A DNA stretch of 64,000 bases. It comes from Tiliqua scincoides. Lineage: Eukaryota; Chordata; Lepidosauria; Squamata; Scincidae. Made by a program: the position numbers and the translations under genes. Under the pieces are notes generated by a model, which made no database searches, was not told the origin of the DNA, and worked only from the letters and a program-made list of their open reading frames with translations. Positions 13,401 through 23,976 of this stretch are shown here, piece after piece (the first letter of the stretch is position 1; each line of letters begins with the position of its first letter). Where the stretch lies: assembly GCF_035046505.1 (NCBI RefSeq), contig NC_089821.1, positions 62,590,256-62,654,255 of the forward strand, given 5' to 3'.

Positions 13401-16400
13401 GCCTTGTCAGTTGTCAAAAAACCAGTAGTGTGCCTTGACCATTTTAATACCTTGTCAGTGTAATGTGAAACGAACAAGGCTGAAAATCACTGTGCTATTA
13501 TTAGTGGGAAAAGACCACACACTGACTTTCAAGGTTTTTTCCAATTAAAAAATAGTATGTGAAGGAGAGGGCATGATCAGGACTGGAACTACAACTGGGC
13601 AAAGTGCTGAGGCCCCTTACCGCCCCTCCCCCCCATTCTGCCCTGTTTCATAGCCCCTCATTGCACTATTTAAAAACTAAAGAAAACAAAACACACAGGC
13701 CCATATCCGTCATAACCTGTAACTTGACCCTCAGTCAAGCATATTTTAGATTAGACATAAATACATCTAAAGATCATTGTTTTAGTCTTAGACTGTTTGG
13801 TGCTGTAGTATCAGGGGTTGAATCTTTCCAGGAGACTGGACAAAATCTACTCAAAGTCTTCCTGATAAGGAAGGATAGAAATCACAAATGCCTTTTATCC
13901 TTGTGGTCTGCAAAGGAAAATCAAAGGATGAACCAGTTAATCTATTAAGCTGATGCACACATTGCCATTCAGACATTCAAACTGGCCTTGACCTGCTCTC
14001 TTGATGGGTTCATGAAAGCCTATAGTCATGCCAAGGAATTGTCTGTGACCTGGAAGTCCATGCATACATTGCTACATGCAACTGTAGGGATTTCCAGAAT
14101 CAGTGAGATACATGCTAGTTTGTGACCTAGTTTGTGATGCTAGAAATCTTTGCAGTGACTCTGATGGGTCTGGGGCTTATATGCACCACCCATATAGTGG
14201 TGGGTGAGCTTAACAGAGCTTGCAGTTAGCTGAAAGTTATTCGTTTAACTTACGACTGATGTTCTGCTGCTTCATAACATTCACTTCATTTCAAGGAGAG
14301 GAATGAACAGATAGTGATTTCACTTGCACTAAGTGGTGCTTTTGATCTCTTGCAGACTGGGAACATGTGAGCTGACAGCTGCCTGTTGTGGGGATCTCTC
14401 GTCTGTTCTTGGAGTCAATCCAACACTGACGGAGCTGACTCTGGACTATAATGTTCTGGAGGACTCAGGTGTGCAGCTGCTCTGTGAGGGATTGAAGCAG
14501 CCCAACTGCCAGCTGCGGATATTGGGGTGAGCCACAGTTGGATGATGTTTGACTTCTAAGCCCCCAAGGCGATTAGCACCTTGACAGATGTGGATTCGAT
14601 GTGTCTGCCATAATGAGCACATGATGTTATGAAACGTGTCCAGGGAAAGGAAGGCGCCTTCTCCCAGGTGTGATTCCCATTTTGCACATGGGAAACTGCA
14701 GGCAGCATCCTAAATCCTGCATTCCAGTGTATTTGTAGGAAGAACTAAAGACTTGTGCATATTTTTAAAGTTTCTCGAAGCTTCTGAATTTGAATTTTCA
14801 CCTTTCTGAGAGACAAGCCAATGGAAAAATGACCAAAGAGACAGATTTAGCTGGAAGGAGAGAAACACAGATGGGCAAAGCAAGAGAAAGCCATGATGGT
14901 GAAGGGAAATTGTGATAGTTCCATGTTCTTGACCAGCTTTGGAGGTATTGGCCCTAAGCGGCTGATCCAGCTGGCTTCCTGTTCTCTCACCCATTTTTCC
15001 CCCCACCAACAAGAAATGTCACTTCTAGGGGAATGTGGGAATGTCTCCTCCGGGTTTTCTAAGAATAGCTCTAAAGAGCCACTTACAGTCACACGGAGAT
15101 TTCCCAGCATCGCTATACCGCATTCAGCCACTAGATGGTGCTGAATATAATTGTCTGGTGTTGCTCTGCAGGCACTACTGTGAGAGTGATTTTGACAGAG
15201 ACCCTGAGGTTCAGTATTATTTTTAGAGAGGGAGGGTTCTGCCTAGGAAACCCCTCAGGCTAGCCCGATCTCCTGAGCTGGTGGCAGTGGATTCAATCTA
15301 CCAAGGCTGTTCTCCAGTAGGCTATATGCCCAAACAGGGGAGAGAAGGGAGCAGGAAGGGAGTGAGCATGCTAATCACTAGGTGCTACTGCCCTGGATCA
15401 GTATGCAGCTGCTGGCAGCCTTGCTCTTGACTCTGACATAGGTGCTCAGTATTCTCAGGAGGCCTCATGGCTTCATTCTGATGCTTGGGAAGGAGGCCTT
15501 TAGAATTTGCCAACAAGTGTACAGGAGGGGATGTCACTGTGGGAAACACAGAAGGGAGGAAGTTTTCTTTTACTAAAGATGCTTTTCTGTCTCCTGCAGG
15601 TTGGGGCACTGCAGCCTGACAGCAGCTTGTTGTGGCGCTCTCTCTTCTGTTCTAGCCACCAGCCAGTCTCTGACAGAGCTGGTTGTGGAGTGTAACACTC
15701 TGGGAGATGCAGGCGTGAAGTTCCTGGGTGAGGGACTGAAGCACCCACGTTGCAGGCTGCAGAAGCTAAAGCAAGTAACGGTGGGGAAGGGTGGCACTGA
15801 CGAGGAGGCTTAGCTTGTGGCCTTCAGAGAGAATGAAGGGATCCCAGAAAGAGACGCTCCTTCTGTCCTCTGTAACTGGGTGCCTGTTTTTGGCCGCAGA
15901 GCTTCTGCTTTTAGACCAGGGACAGGTCTAATTGATTCAAGGTTACTTCCAGTTCTCTGGTTCTGACCTATTTACTTTCCATAGCTCTAGTGTTGTTTTC
16001 CCCATTAGACTTAAAATGTCTGACCTCGAGCAACAGCTGCGTCACCACTCATGCTGCCTGCTACTGATTCAGCATGGAAAGTTTCTGATCCAGAAATCCT
16101 TAGGAATATGGAACCCAGTTTTTGCTGTGTAGACAATATCCCTTCTAATAGCTGAAGGCCTATTGAGAGAGCCATTCTGCAGTTCACTTTCTATTCTTGG
16201 AGAACATCGCACCATGTTAGATGCAGGAGTCACATCTGAAGAGAATAGTGGGGCGAACTGGAGACACAGGAAGAGTCTCCTTATGCAGCATCCCTTTAAT
16301 CACAAAGGAACCTTGTTCTATGAGACTTGTAGTTCTGACACTTCTACTGTGTCATGTCAGAATGAAGTTCCATGGAGATTAAACTTTGTCATGTGTGAAG

Positions 16401-19400
16401 TGGCAACCAGAGGAAGTAGGATAATGAAGCACTGAACCTCTCCTGCCACTTTCCCTTGGTACTCCACTGACTCAGGGAGTCCAGGGATACCTGCTATGCA
16501 GAGTGACGGGTAGTCCTGGCCTTTGCATCGAGATGTCCCCAATGGAGGCCTGCTCTACTTGCCATTCAAAGTATTGATGGTGGTTGTGTTTGACCATAAT
16601 TGGGCAACTGCTTGTCTCCTGCAGCTTGTATAATTGTGATCTCAGCCCTGCTTGCTGCAAGGATCTCGCCTCTGTCCTCAGCAGCAACGGAATGATGTCT
16701 GAACTGCTCCTGGGAAGCAACAAACTTGGGGAACTGGGAATGAAGCTTCTGTGTGAAGGACTGAAGCATCCACACTGCAGGTTACAGAAACTGTGGTAAG
16801 GAAGAGCTGGATTCCTTTCTGGCTGCAGTCATTGGCACCTGGACCACGATCTGGAGGTGTTCAGTTGTGCATTAGTATGAAAAATATTTCTATACCACTT
16901 TTCAAAGCCAAAATGCACAAAGTGGTTTACCTAGGAAAATAAAGTGCACTGTCCCATTTTCAGGAAGTTGAGACCTGTCCTCTCACTTTCCTAAGCTTCC
17001 CTTCTCTCTCTATTCCACACTCTCCCCCCATCCAACATGGCCTGAATCTGCTTTTCTGAAATCTATTTACTTGCCTATCTCATTCGAGACTCCTTCAAAC
17101 CCATCCCTCCTCCACCACTCAAGATAATCAACCCAACCACTCCCCTTCCTGCCTTTCTATGTCTGCCTCCCCTCCATCTTTTTGTCCTTTCACTGAGCTG
17201 CAGCTGTCTTCCCTTCCATCCCTCCCCAAGCCTTTACCAGATAGTACATTGCTTGACCAAAGTGTGTTTGTGTCCTGCAGTCTGTGTGGGTCTGAAATCA
17301 CACCTGGTGCTTGCAAGGAGCTCTCCTCTGCCCTCAGGATGAGCCCGATGCTGGAGAATCTTGATTTCTGGGACAACCCCTTGGAAGATTCTGGAGTCCG
17401 ACTGCTCTGTGAGGGGCTCAAAGACCCAGGCTGCAGATTGCAAGTTCTGTCGTAAGAAAGATATCCAACTTTCAAAATACACAGCACAAAGTACACTTAT
17501 ACTTATTGACTGTACCTATGTGTGCAGATAGAACTTTTCTGCATGTAATCATTTTGTAGATGACTCAGGGCCCAATCCTATCCAACTTTCCAGCACTAAT
17601 GCAGCCACCATGCAGCCCCATTGTAAGGGAACAAGCATTCCCTTACCTTGAGGAGGTCTCTGTGACTGCCTTCCCACTGCAGGATGCAGCGGGCTCCACA
17701 TTGGCATGGCTGCACCAGTGCTTGAAAATTGGATTGGATTTGGCCCTCAGTTCTTCAGGGTGGGGCAGGCTGCATGTCTAAGGCTTGTAGCAAAATGTCT
17801 TGAGTGTCCGTCACCCCCAGGTTAATCTTGGAATCTTATCTTGGTGTTGCTGGACGTGTCTGTGTTCCTACCGCTCTAAATGGCTGTAGCAGCAATAGCA
17901 AAGCTCACCTTCTGTGCCATTTTTCTCTGCTTGCTCCAGCAGCAGTGGAAGTGGTTCTTCTCCTAACTGCCCTCAGAGGTTCCTTTGTCATCCCAGGGGA
18001 AGCTCCCTGGTGCGGATAGGCTTGCCAAGAGAAGGCAGTCACAAAAGTGGCAGGCACTACCTTTGTACTGGGCCTTTGAGGGCAACTGCCCAAGGGTTCT
18101 GACCAGTAGCATAGCTAGAGGGGAGTTACTACACAACATTTTGCAGGCACCTGAACACGCCTTGCAAGCAACTCCTCTCCTTCAGAGCTATTTTGGTTGG
18201 CAAAAGGAAAACAGAGGTGTCTCCTGCATTTTTCTCTCACCAAGCGGAATAGCTCCAAAGGGGAGGGGGAGGGGCTGCTTGCAAAGCGTGTTCTGCCACC
18301 TGCAAAACTTAGTACTATGACCCCCCCTTCTAGCTACGCTACTGTTCTGACCCTTTAAACCAGCCCTGCTTCAAATCATTTGTATTACAAATTATGAAAT
18401 AGGTAACAGTGCACAAAAAGTAGCGATGGCGCTGTTATTGAGCTTTTCCACAGCAGTCAACGAGGACTAGGAAGTTGCCTGTTTTCTTCCCTTGAAAGCT
18501 GCAATTCTCATTTGGTTGGATTCTATAACAAATTCTGTGTCATGAATACCTGTAATGCTCATATTGTGAAATAGAATGATCAGAATTAGGATCATGAAGA
18601 GATCTGGATGGCTGAGGGTCATTTCACTGGACAGGGAAGGTTCTCCTTGAATTATCCACTTCAGCGCTGGGTGGAAATATGGACATCACATCCTGAAGTA
18701 TTGGCGAAAGGTCAGATTTCAACAAGTAGTTATTTATATGGTGCTTTGCAGGATGTGGAACTGCAGGTTGACAGCAGCTTCCTGTGAGGATCTCTGCTCT
18801 GCCCTCAGCACCAGTCGGAATCTGAAGGAGCTGCTGCTGGAGGGGAATGAACTGGGAGACGCAGGAGTCCGGCTGCTGTGCAAGGGGCTCAGGCAGCCCA
18901 GCTGCAGGCTGAGGAAAATAGGGTATGTAGGAGCCTCTGTCTCTTTTCAGGAACGATCCTTTTCTTGGCCTCATACAATTTTGGGGTCGGTCACATCCAT
19001 CTTTTTCCTGAGAGTTTAGCGTACGGCTGAGGAACAGAAGGGCATGTAGCCAAATTCCAGCCATGTGTGGCATTGGCCAGAAGAATGGTGGAGGCAAAGG
19101 GAAGTTGCCTGTTCAGGAAGTTCTTCATTTGAATATGGGCTTATATGAAGTGCTGGCTTGTGGGCTGCACTGTGAGTGTGTTTCCCACAGACAAGGCCAG
19201 AGAAAGGAGTGTTTGAAGAAGGGGAAAGAGGCGTGAGGCAGTGAAGGGAGAGAGCAGAGAGATGGAAGTGAAAGGTGAGGCTGAAGAGGAAGCGAAAGAG
19301 GAGGGTGATGGATGGAGATGAAGGGGGACTGGGAAACCACAAGGGGCAAGTGAGAGGTGAAGAAAGAGGGAAGGAGCAGGAGGCTGGGCAGATGGCAGGA

Positions 19401-20684
19401 AGAGAGATGGAAACCAAGGGAAAGGAGAAAAACCAAGCATCTCCCTCCTGGACTGCCCTGGGTCTGTTTTGGCTGCAAGGCTTTGGTCAGTACTAGGATC
19501 TCCCTCTCCACTAGGACTGAACCAGGACCACTGAGCTGGCAGGGATAGTCCAGGCATTGACAGTCCCCCCTCCCCCCTGTGAACCTAGTGCTAGGCTGAA
19601 TTCCTTGTGACAGGTGACAGAAAGCGGTGAGAAGCATGAGACACAACTGAGGACTTGTTCTGTTTGGAAAGGGTGCGACTCCACTGACAGGAGAAGAATA
19701 AATGGTTGAATAGCATCCCTTTCATTTTGGTTTCCTTGTGGTCATATGCTGGCAGGGTGGGTCCTGTATGCCATGGATGCTGTATATACCTTTTATTGAA
19801 AGACTTTATATAAATCTTCTTCTTCTTAATAATACCCCAGACACAGACATGCATGGATGTGGGTATCTCAGGAAGGGACAGCTTTGCCTAAGAAACCTAC
19901 CTTAGAAAATTCAACTAGTGTAAATGTCACAGATTGTCCCTTGCAGGATTCTACATAGTATTGTGTGGGCCTCCCTTCAAAGCCGTGGCAGCCTGCTCTT
20001 CCTGTGGCAGCCGCCCCCACTGCTCAACAACATGACCCGGGTGGGCCTCCTGCTGCAAAGCCTGCTGGGACGAGCTCTGCCACCGTCCCCAGCTAGTGCC
20101 CAACCTGGCGACCACTTCTGGGTTTGCCATGGGGCATCTGGGTCACTGTTGTCCTCATGTTCTTATGAGGAGCTCAGAGAGTGGGTAGGTTCCACACCAG
20201 CCAGGTTGTTACCCATGACCCCCTGAGTGAAAGCGCAGGAGGAGGAAGCCAGGTGACTTAACTTGGCCGTGTTCAGCTGCGGTGAGCCCCAGAAGGTTCC
20301 TTGGGTTTCCACCCTGGATGGTATGCCTTTACTGTCTGTGGCAGCTGTGGTAGAATGGACCAGGCAGGCTGCCACACTACCCTGACCATACAGCTATAAT
20401 TCTAGGAGTTGGATTTTGTGGGTCTTCACAAACAAAATTTTCACAGCGCAAACCCAGAAATACTCAGGATCCTTGGGAAGACACAATGACAGTTCAACGC
20501 TTTGAAAAGCATGTTAGTTTTGCGATGCAGAGATACTCCATTAAATATTGCTCCATTTCCACTGCCTTGAAAAATAAGCATTTTTCTTTCGCACAGGCTG
20601 GATACTGACAAGTTAATGGGAAAGACTGTGGAAGAGCTGGTTTCCCTGAAAAGGTTCAAGCCTGATCTCATTATAGACACCTAG
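2779..20684 (+). CDS. NLRP-like gene A (FISNA-NACHT-LRR), first exon outside window
   Basis: Predicted cytoplasmic pattern-recognition NTPase of the NLRP family. Exons: 2779-4453, 6351-6437, 9744-9914, 11580-11765, 12906-13073, 14356-14526, 15600-15770, 16625-16795, 17281-17451, 18752-18922, 20597-20684. The NACHT exon is entered in phase 1; every later junction is phase 2, so the frame stays open across all eleven exons. Domain order is FISNA, NACHT with Walker A and B, winged helix and HD2, then eight two-repeat LRR exons and a short charged tail. No pyrin-domain exon is visible. By analogy with gene B the missing first exon would be a micro-exon, giving about 1083 residues. Introns are all GT-AG except a GC-AG intron after LRR exon 5. 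It could instead be called NLRP3-like or NLRP12-like; orthology cannot be settled from sequence reading alone. Confidence 0.88.
4454..6350 (+). other. Gene A intron after NACHT exon
   Basis: Non-coding except for the hAT-like element 5227-5768. No additional exon recognised. Confidence 0.6.
5227..5768. mobile_element. hAT-like non-autonomous transposon, gene A intron
   Basis: Terminal inverted repeats CACTGGTTCTCAAACT and TTTTGAGTACCACTG (inverse) are flanked by near-perfect 8-bp duplications CCCTAGGT/CCCTAGTT. The interior has a local array of AATATCCTGGGG units at about 5500-5585. No transposase is seen. Confidence 0.75.
6351..6437 (+). CDS. Gene A linker/first LRR exon (87 bp)
   Basis: A pyrimidine tract with TTTTTTTTAG precedes the exon, and GA|GTAAGT follows it. 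Phase 2 in and out (29 codons) joins the NACHT exon to LRR exon 1 without a stop. The translation ends with an NLRP-type half repeat, [16 protein letters not shown], whose last residues continue as L-x-x-C-K-L-T in the next exon. Confidence 0.85.
7116..9046 (+). mobile_element. CR1 LINE, 5'-truncated, in gene A intron
   Basis: Only copy A carries this element. It encodes the reverse transcriptase part of CR1 ORF2 ([45 protein letters not shown]) up to about 8857. It ends in the CR1 3' motif of repeated TTCTTATG-like units. The frame breaks near 8250, where four bases are missing compared with sister copies, and near 8572, in a lengthened G run. It is therefore not functional. It sits at the very end of an older short DNA transposon whose uninterrupted form is at 36784-37294. 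Confidence 0.92.
9744..9914 (+). CDS. Gene A LRR exon 1
   Basis: 171-bp phase-2 exon (57 codons) typical of NLRP LRR exons, each carrying two ribonuclease-inhibitor-type repeats. It reads [11 protein letters not shown] ... LKFLCEGL ... KVEKL. The acceptor is CCGTAG and the donor CG|GTAAGC. Gene B's copy differs by about two bases. Confidence 0.9.
9915..11579 (+). other. Gene A intron between LRR exons 1 and 2
   Basis: No coding exon or classified repeat seen. Collinear with 38336-39993. Confidence 0.55.
11580..11765 (+). CDS. Gene A LRR exon 2 (expanded)
   Basis: LRR exon of 186 bp rather than 171. A tandem gaccgt hexamer gives D-R-D-R inserted between the first conserved Cys and the C-L-T motif, and one more residue is added in the second repeat (YNSFLGDQG). 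The acceptor is TTTCAG and the donor GG|GTGAGT. It is identical to gene B's exon by eye. Confidence 0.88.
11766..12905 (+). other. Gene A intron between LRR exons 2 and 3
   Basis: No coding exon or classified repeat seen. Collinear with 40180-41323. Confidence 0.55.
12906..13073 (+). CDS. Gene A LRR exon 3
   Basis: 168-bp LRR exon, one codon shorter than the standard unit, with [13 protein letters not shown] and [20 protein letters not shown]. The acceptor is CACGTAG and the donor TT|GTGAGT. It is identical to gene B's exon by eye. Confidence 0.88.
13264..13492. mobile_element. hAT-like MITE, reverse orientation, gene A intron
   Basis: Starts CAGCCATTTTCAACCACTG and ends TGAAAATCACTG. It is the reverse complement of the 686-903 family with moderate divergence. 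Lies between LRR exons 3 and 4. Confidence 0.65.
14356..14526 (+). CDS. Gene A LRR exon 4
   Basis: 171-bp LRR exon with [18 protein letters not shown] and [18 protein letters not shown]. The acceptor is CTTGCAG and the donor GG|GTGAGC. It is identical to gene B's exon by eye. Confidence 0.9.
14527..15599 (+). other. Gene A intron between LRR exons 4 and 5
   Basis: No coding exon or classified repeat seen. Collinear with 42974-44047. Confidence 0.55.
15600..15770 (+). CDS. Gene A LRR exon 5 (GC donor)
   Basis: 171-bp LRR exon with [18 protein letters not shown] and [15 protein letters not shown]. The acceptor is CCTGCAG. The expected phase-2 boundary falls at AA|GCAAGT, a good GC-type donor; no GT donor lies at the correct position. 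The same donor is present in gene B. In the LCEGL motif the cysteine is glycine (LGEGL). Confidence 0.83.
15771..16624 (+). other. Gene A GC-AG intron after LRR exon 5
   Basis: Starts GCAAGT, ends CTGCAG. The first 25 bases match gene B closely; the rest is only loosely similar to 44242-44878, marking the edge of the recent duplication. Confidence 0.7.
16625..16795 (+). CDS. Gene A LRR exon 6
   Basis: 171-bp LRR exon with [18 protein letters not shown] and [18 protein letters not shown]. The acceptor is CCTGCAG and the donor TG|GTAAGG. It differs from gene B's exon by about eight bases and four residues, more than the exons upstream, because it lies past the recent duplication breakpoint. 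Confidence 0.88.
17281..17451 (+). CDS. Gene A LRR exon 7
   Basis: 171-bp LRR exon with [17 protein letters not shown] and [18 protein letters not shown]. The acceptor is CCTGCAG and the donor TC|GTAAGA. Its counterpart is the gene B exon at 46550-46720, which shares the EIT-x(3)-AC-x-ELSSALR core but is clearly diverged. Confidence 0.88.
17568..17746. mobile_element. MITE of the CCAATC-ended family, gene A intron
   Basis: Begins GGGCCCAATCCTATCC and ends GGATTGGATTTGGCCC. The interior contains a palindrome around GTAAGGGAACAAGCATTCCC. About 180 bp. Confidence 0.6.
17747..18751 (+). other. Gene A intron before LRR exon 8
   Basis: Non-coding, unclassified repeat-like sequence around 18100-18350; no exon recognised. 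Confidence 0.45.
18752..18922 (+). CDS. Gene A LRR exon 8
   Basis: 171-bp LRR exon with [17 protein letters not shown] and [18 protein letters not shown]. The acceptor is TTTGCAG and the donor GG|GTATGT. No counterpart was found in gene B between its LRR exon 7 and its last exon. Confidence 0.86.
18923..20596 (+). other. Gene A last intron
   Basis: Holds the purine-rich tract. The segment about 19857-20000 is loosely similar to 48282-48386 in gene B, showing an older common origin of the two 3' ends. Confidence 0.5.
19190..19450 (+). repeat. Purine-rich tract in gene A intron
   Basis: About 260 bases strongly biased to G and A on the plus strand (GAAGGGGAAAGAGG, GAGAGAGCAGAGAGATGG). Lies between LRR exon 8 and the last exon. 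The long minus-strand reading frames here are a by-product of composition. Confidence 0.6.
20597..20684 (+). CDS. Gene A C-terminal exon and stop
   Basis: After TTTCGCACAG, the phase-2 frame reads [14 protein letters not shown] ... FKPDLIIDT followed by TAG. This is the short acidic/basic tail that ends many NLRP proteins. The gene B exon at 49058-49145 encodes a clearly homologous tail ([10 protein letters not shown] ... KPGLIIDT), which supports this exon although it is too short for usual ORF finding. Confidence 0.85.
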
Positions 20685-22700
20685 AAGAAGTTACAGTGGT
20701 GAATAAGGACAGTATTGGATAAGGAAAGACTACCAGAATCACTGAATGGAGTTCAAATGAAGCAGATCACCTGCTTCCATCACTGAGCAGCAGCAAAGCC
20801 AACATTCTGGTTCCCCTTCCAGCCAGCAGCAACAGTCAAGATGGGAAGGAACTTGGAGCCTAGAGGAACTAGATCTGCCTATGGACCCTTCACCGCTCAG
20901 GATTTGGGCAGCCTTCTAAGAAATGCTGTCACTGGTATTGTAATATCCATATCTACCTTAGCTGTTTGCTGGCTGTATGGACCAGATGCTGACAATATCC
21001 TACCTCAGAAGGCCAATGCTGCTGGTCTTTGCAACTCCTGATCTCCCCCAAACCTTTGACTGGTCACTGTTGGAGGCAGAGTGCTGCGCTACTAGTGGAG
21101 GCAAATATTTACACCCGCACCCACTGTGGACTAGCTTGCATACTGTTCCCACAGACCATGGTTGTTTACCCACACTTTGCATCTATCTTTCCCCGGGAAA
21201 TAGGCTCAGAGGGTGATGGTTTTGGAGCATAGTAGCGGAGAGCTGAAAGTGGATATATATTTGCTGCATGTCAAAGTTCAGGCAGTTGGACAAATCATTT
21301 AGATTGTCAAACCAATACAATGGCCAAGACTTGACATGGTGTAATGTTTACTCCTCACTTACACATTACACATACATGTACTCCTATGTTTGAATGAATG
21401 GATTTAAACCTGTATGGCGTCATCAATAACACATATTTGAATTGCCTTTTTTTTTTTGCCACACATTGCTCTGTTTTCAGCTCCTTTGGAGTACATCTGC
21501 AGACTGAAGCTTCTCTGCACAGATCTGCACAGAATTTGGGCAGGTAGCGATGCCTGTCGCCTAGTCACTCAGTTACTCTGGGTCAAATTTCAGACAGGTG
21601 GGAGAAACAATTCAGACATTATGGGCAATAGAATATTCAGGGGTTACCTTAACGTAGCATTTTGCTTCTCCCCTTTAACTACAGTGGTGCTTGTGTGCCT
21701 GGATAATAATCATTATTCCAAGAATTTTAAAAATTGCCTGCAGTGTGTTTTGTACTTTATAGAATAACAAATAAAAAGGGAGGTCCCTGAGGTGCTTCCT
21801 CTCTACAATCTGACACAGAGGGAGGGAAGAGTCAGATGTCTTGAGGCTTTTCAGCAGGGATGAGGTGCAAGGGGACTTGGTTCAGGGCCTCAGCCTCTGG
21901 CCCCTTGGAAGGCAGTGATGAGATTCCCAGGACTGCGTAGCTGCCAGGGGCCAAGGGGGTGACACAGAGGCCTTCGGGGATGTGGGGAGCCCCAAGTCTT
22001 AGAATACTAAAAAGAAGCAATCGGAAACCACTTCCAGTTTGCAGTCACCCCTGCTGAGTCTTACTCTACACTGACTCTGAAAAGCTACAATTTTTGCTTG
22101 CCTCGACCAATAAATATATGCACGTGCATATTGAACTGTAGGTTATTATTCATGATTTTTTTTCTTTCATGTTCGTGCAACATAATTTTGAACTCTCTAT
22201 TGTTTGTTTTGTGCTTGTAAACTGTTTCATGTGTGGCTTTTTATGCATGAGTTCATCATTATTTCATGGTTATAAATACCAAAATAAGTGATTGGTATTA
22301 TGATATTGAATAAATAGCCAAAAATATTGAAAGATGTGTTCGTTATTTTTTTTACATTTGTAAGTATTTATGTAAATTATATTTCAGCAACGCACACAAT
22401 TTAATGCACTTTCTTCCTCAGTGTATACTGTTTTTGATGTTGTTGTGAATTTTTGGAAATAATATTTGTACCTGACTGGCATTCTGTATGCTGCAGAATG
22501 GAGGATAAAAGATGGATAAATGGGAGCGCATGGGTCCTAAGGACATCATGATGCTGCAGGGTGTCATGACGTCATGGCATTGCCTTGGGAGCCAAAAGCC
22601 CTGAGTACACATCTGCAGGGAAGCAGCAGGTTTGGCACCCACCACATGCTGCGAAGCGGTGAGGGACCTGCCAGTGCATCGCCACAGACTTCATTTTAGG
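20685..22700 (+). other. Gene A 3' region (3' UTR and flank)
   Basis: No coding exon seen. Candidate poly(A) signals AATAAA lie at 21770-21775, 22109-22114 and 22309-22314; which is used cannot be told. The segment from about 21800 to 22070 is repeat-like but unclassified. A reverse CR1 begins at about 22701. Confidence 0.45.
21770..21775 (+). terminator. Candidate poly(A) signal of gene A
   Basis: AATAAA about 1.1 kb after the gene A stop codon, in otherwise non-coding sequence. Two further AATAAA hexamers lie at 22109 and 22309, so the choice is uncertain. Confidence 0.35.
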
Positions 22701-23976
22701 ATAAGAACATAAGAACAGCCCCACTGGATCAGGCCATAGGCCCATCTAGTCCAGCTTCCTGTATCTCACAGCAGCCCACCAAATGCCCCAAGGAGCACAC
22801 CAGATAACAAGAGACCTCATCCTGGTGCCCTCCCTTGCATCTGGCATTCTGACATAACCCATTTCTAAAATCAGGAGGTTGCGCATACACATCATGGCTT
22901 GTACCCCGTAATGGATTTTTCCTCCAGAAACTTGTTCAATCCCCTTTTAAAGGCGTCTAGGGTAGACACCAGCACCACATCCTGTGGCAAGGAGTTCCAC
23001 AGACCAACCACACGCTGAGTAAAGAAATATTTTCTTTTGTCTGTTCTAACTCTCCCAACACTAAATTTTAGTGGATGTCCCCTGGTTCTGGTGTTATGTG
23101 AGAGTGTAAAGAGCATCTCCCTATCCACTCTGTCCATCCCCCTGCATAATTTTGTATGTCTCAATCATGTCCCCCCTCAAGCGTCTCTTTTCTAGGCTGA
23201 AGAGCCCCAAATGCCGTAGCCTTTCCTCATAAGGAAGGTGCCCCAGCCCTGTAATCATCTTAGTCGCTCTCTTTTGCACCTTTTCCATTTCCACTATGTC
23301 TTTTTTGAGATGCGGCAACCAGAACTGGACACAATACTCCAGGTGTGGCCTTACCATAGATTTGTACAACGGCATTATAATATTAGCCGTTTTGTTCTCA
23401 ATACCCTTCCTAATGATCCCAAGCATAGAATTGGCCTTCTTCACTGCCACCGCACATTGGGTCGACACTTTCATTGACCTGTCCACCACCACCCCAAGAT
23501 CTCTCTCCTGATCTGTCACAGACAGCTCAGAACCCATCAGCCTATATCTAAAGTTTTGATTTTTTGCCCCAATGTGCATGACTTTACACTTACGGACATT
23601 GAAGTGCATCTGCCATTTTGCTGCCCATTCTGCCAATCTGGAGAGATCCTTCTGGAGCTCCTCACAATCTCTTCTGGTCTTCACCACTAGGAAAAGTTTG
23701 GTGTCGTCTGCAAACTTAGCCACTTCACTGCTCACCCCTGTCTCCAGGTCATTTATGAAGAGGTTGAAAAGCACCGGTCCCAGGACAGATACTTGGGGCA
23801 CACTGCTTTTCACCTCTCTCCATTGTGAAAATTGCCCATTGATGTCAATTGCCCATTGACACCCACTCTCTGCTTCCTGGCCTCCAACCAGTTCTCAATC
23901 CATGAGAGGACCTGCCCTCTAATTCCCTGACTGTGGAGTTTTTTCAGTAGCCTTTGGTGAGGGACCGTGTCAAACG
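22701..23976 (-). mobile_element. CR1 LINE, 5'-truncated, reverse
   Basis: Minus-strand ORF2 fragment with [21 protein letters not shown] and the C-terminal LEYCVQFW ... [14 protein letters not shown] region. The 3' terminal CR1 repeat is at 22701-22720. Homology stops within the sequence encoding the DTVPH motif, followed by short imperfect copies of the junction sequence. It lies between gene A and the gene B promoter. Confidence 0.9.

Larger units (their letters stand above)
1..15795 (+). repeat. Recent segmental duplication, copy A
   Basis: Positions 1 to about 15795 align by eye, at roughly 97-98 % identity, with 24567 to about 44241, apart from insertions unique to each copy. The copy starts before the window. 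It holds the start of intron 1 through LRR exon 5 of gene A. Copy-specific insertion: the CR1 at 7116-9046. An 18-bp shortening near position 20 removes one unit of a short direct repeat. Confidence 0.9.

Noticed and set aside
19016-19646. Serine/proline-rich minus-strand frames
   Set aside because: By-product of the purine-rich tract.
19924-20226. Possible extra exon after CCCTTGCAG near 19948
   Set aside because: The acceptor-like site recurs in gene B at about 48366, but the following sequence does not keep a frame or resemble an NLRP exon. The phase fits only the exon at 20597.
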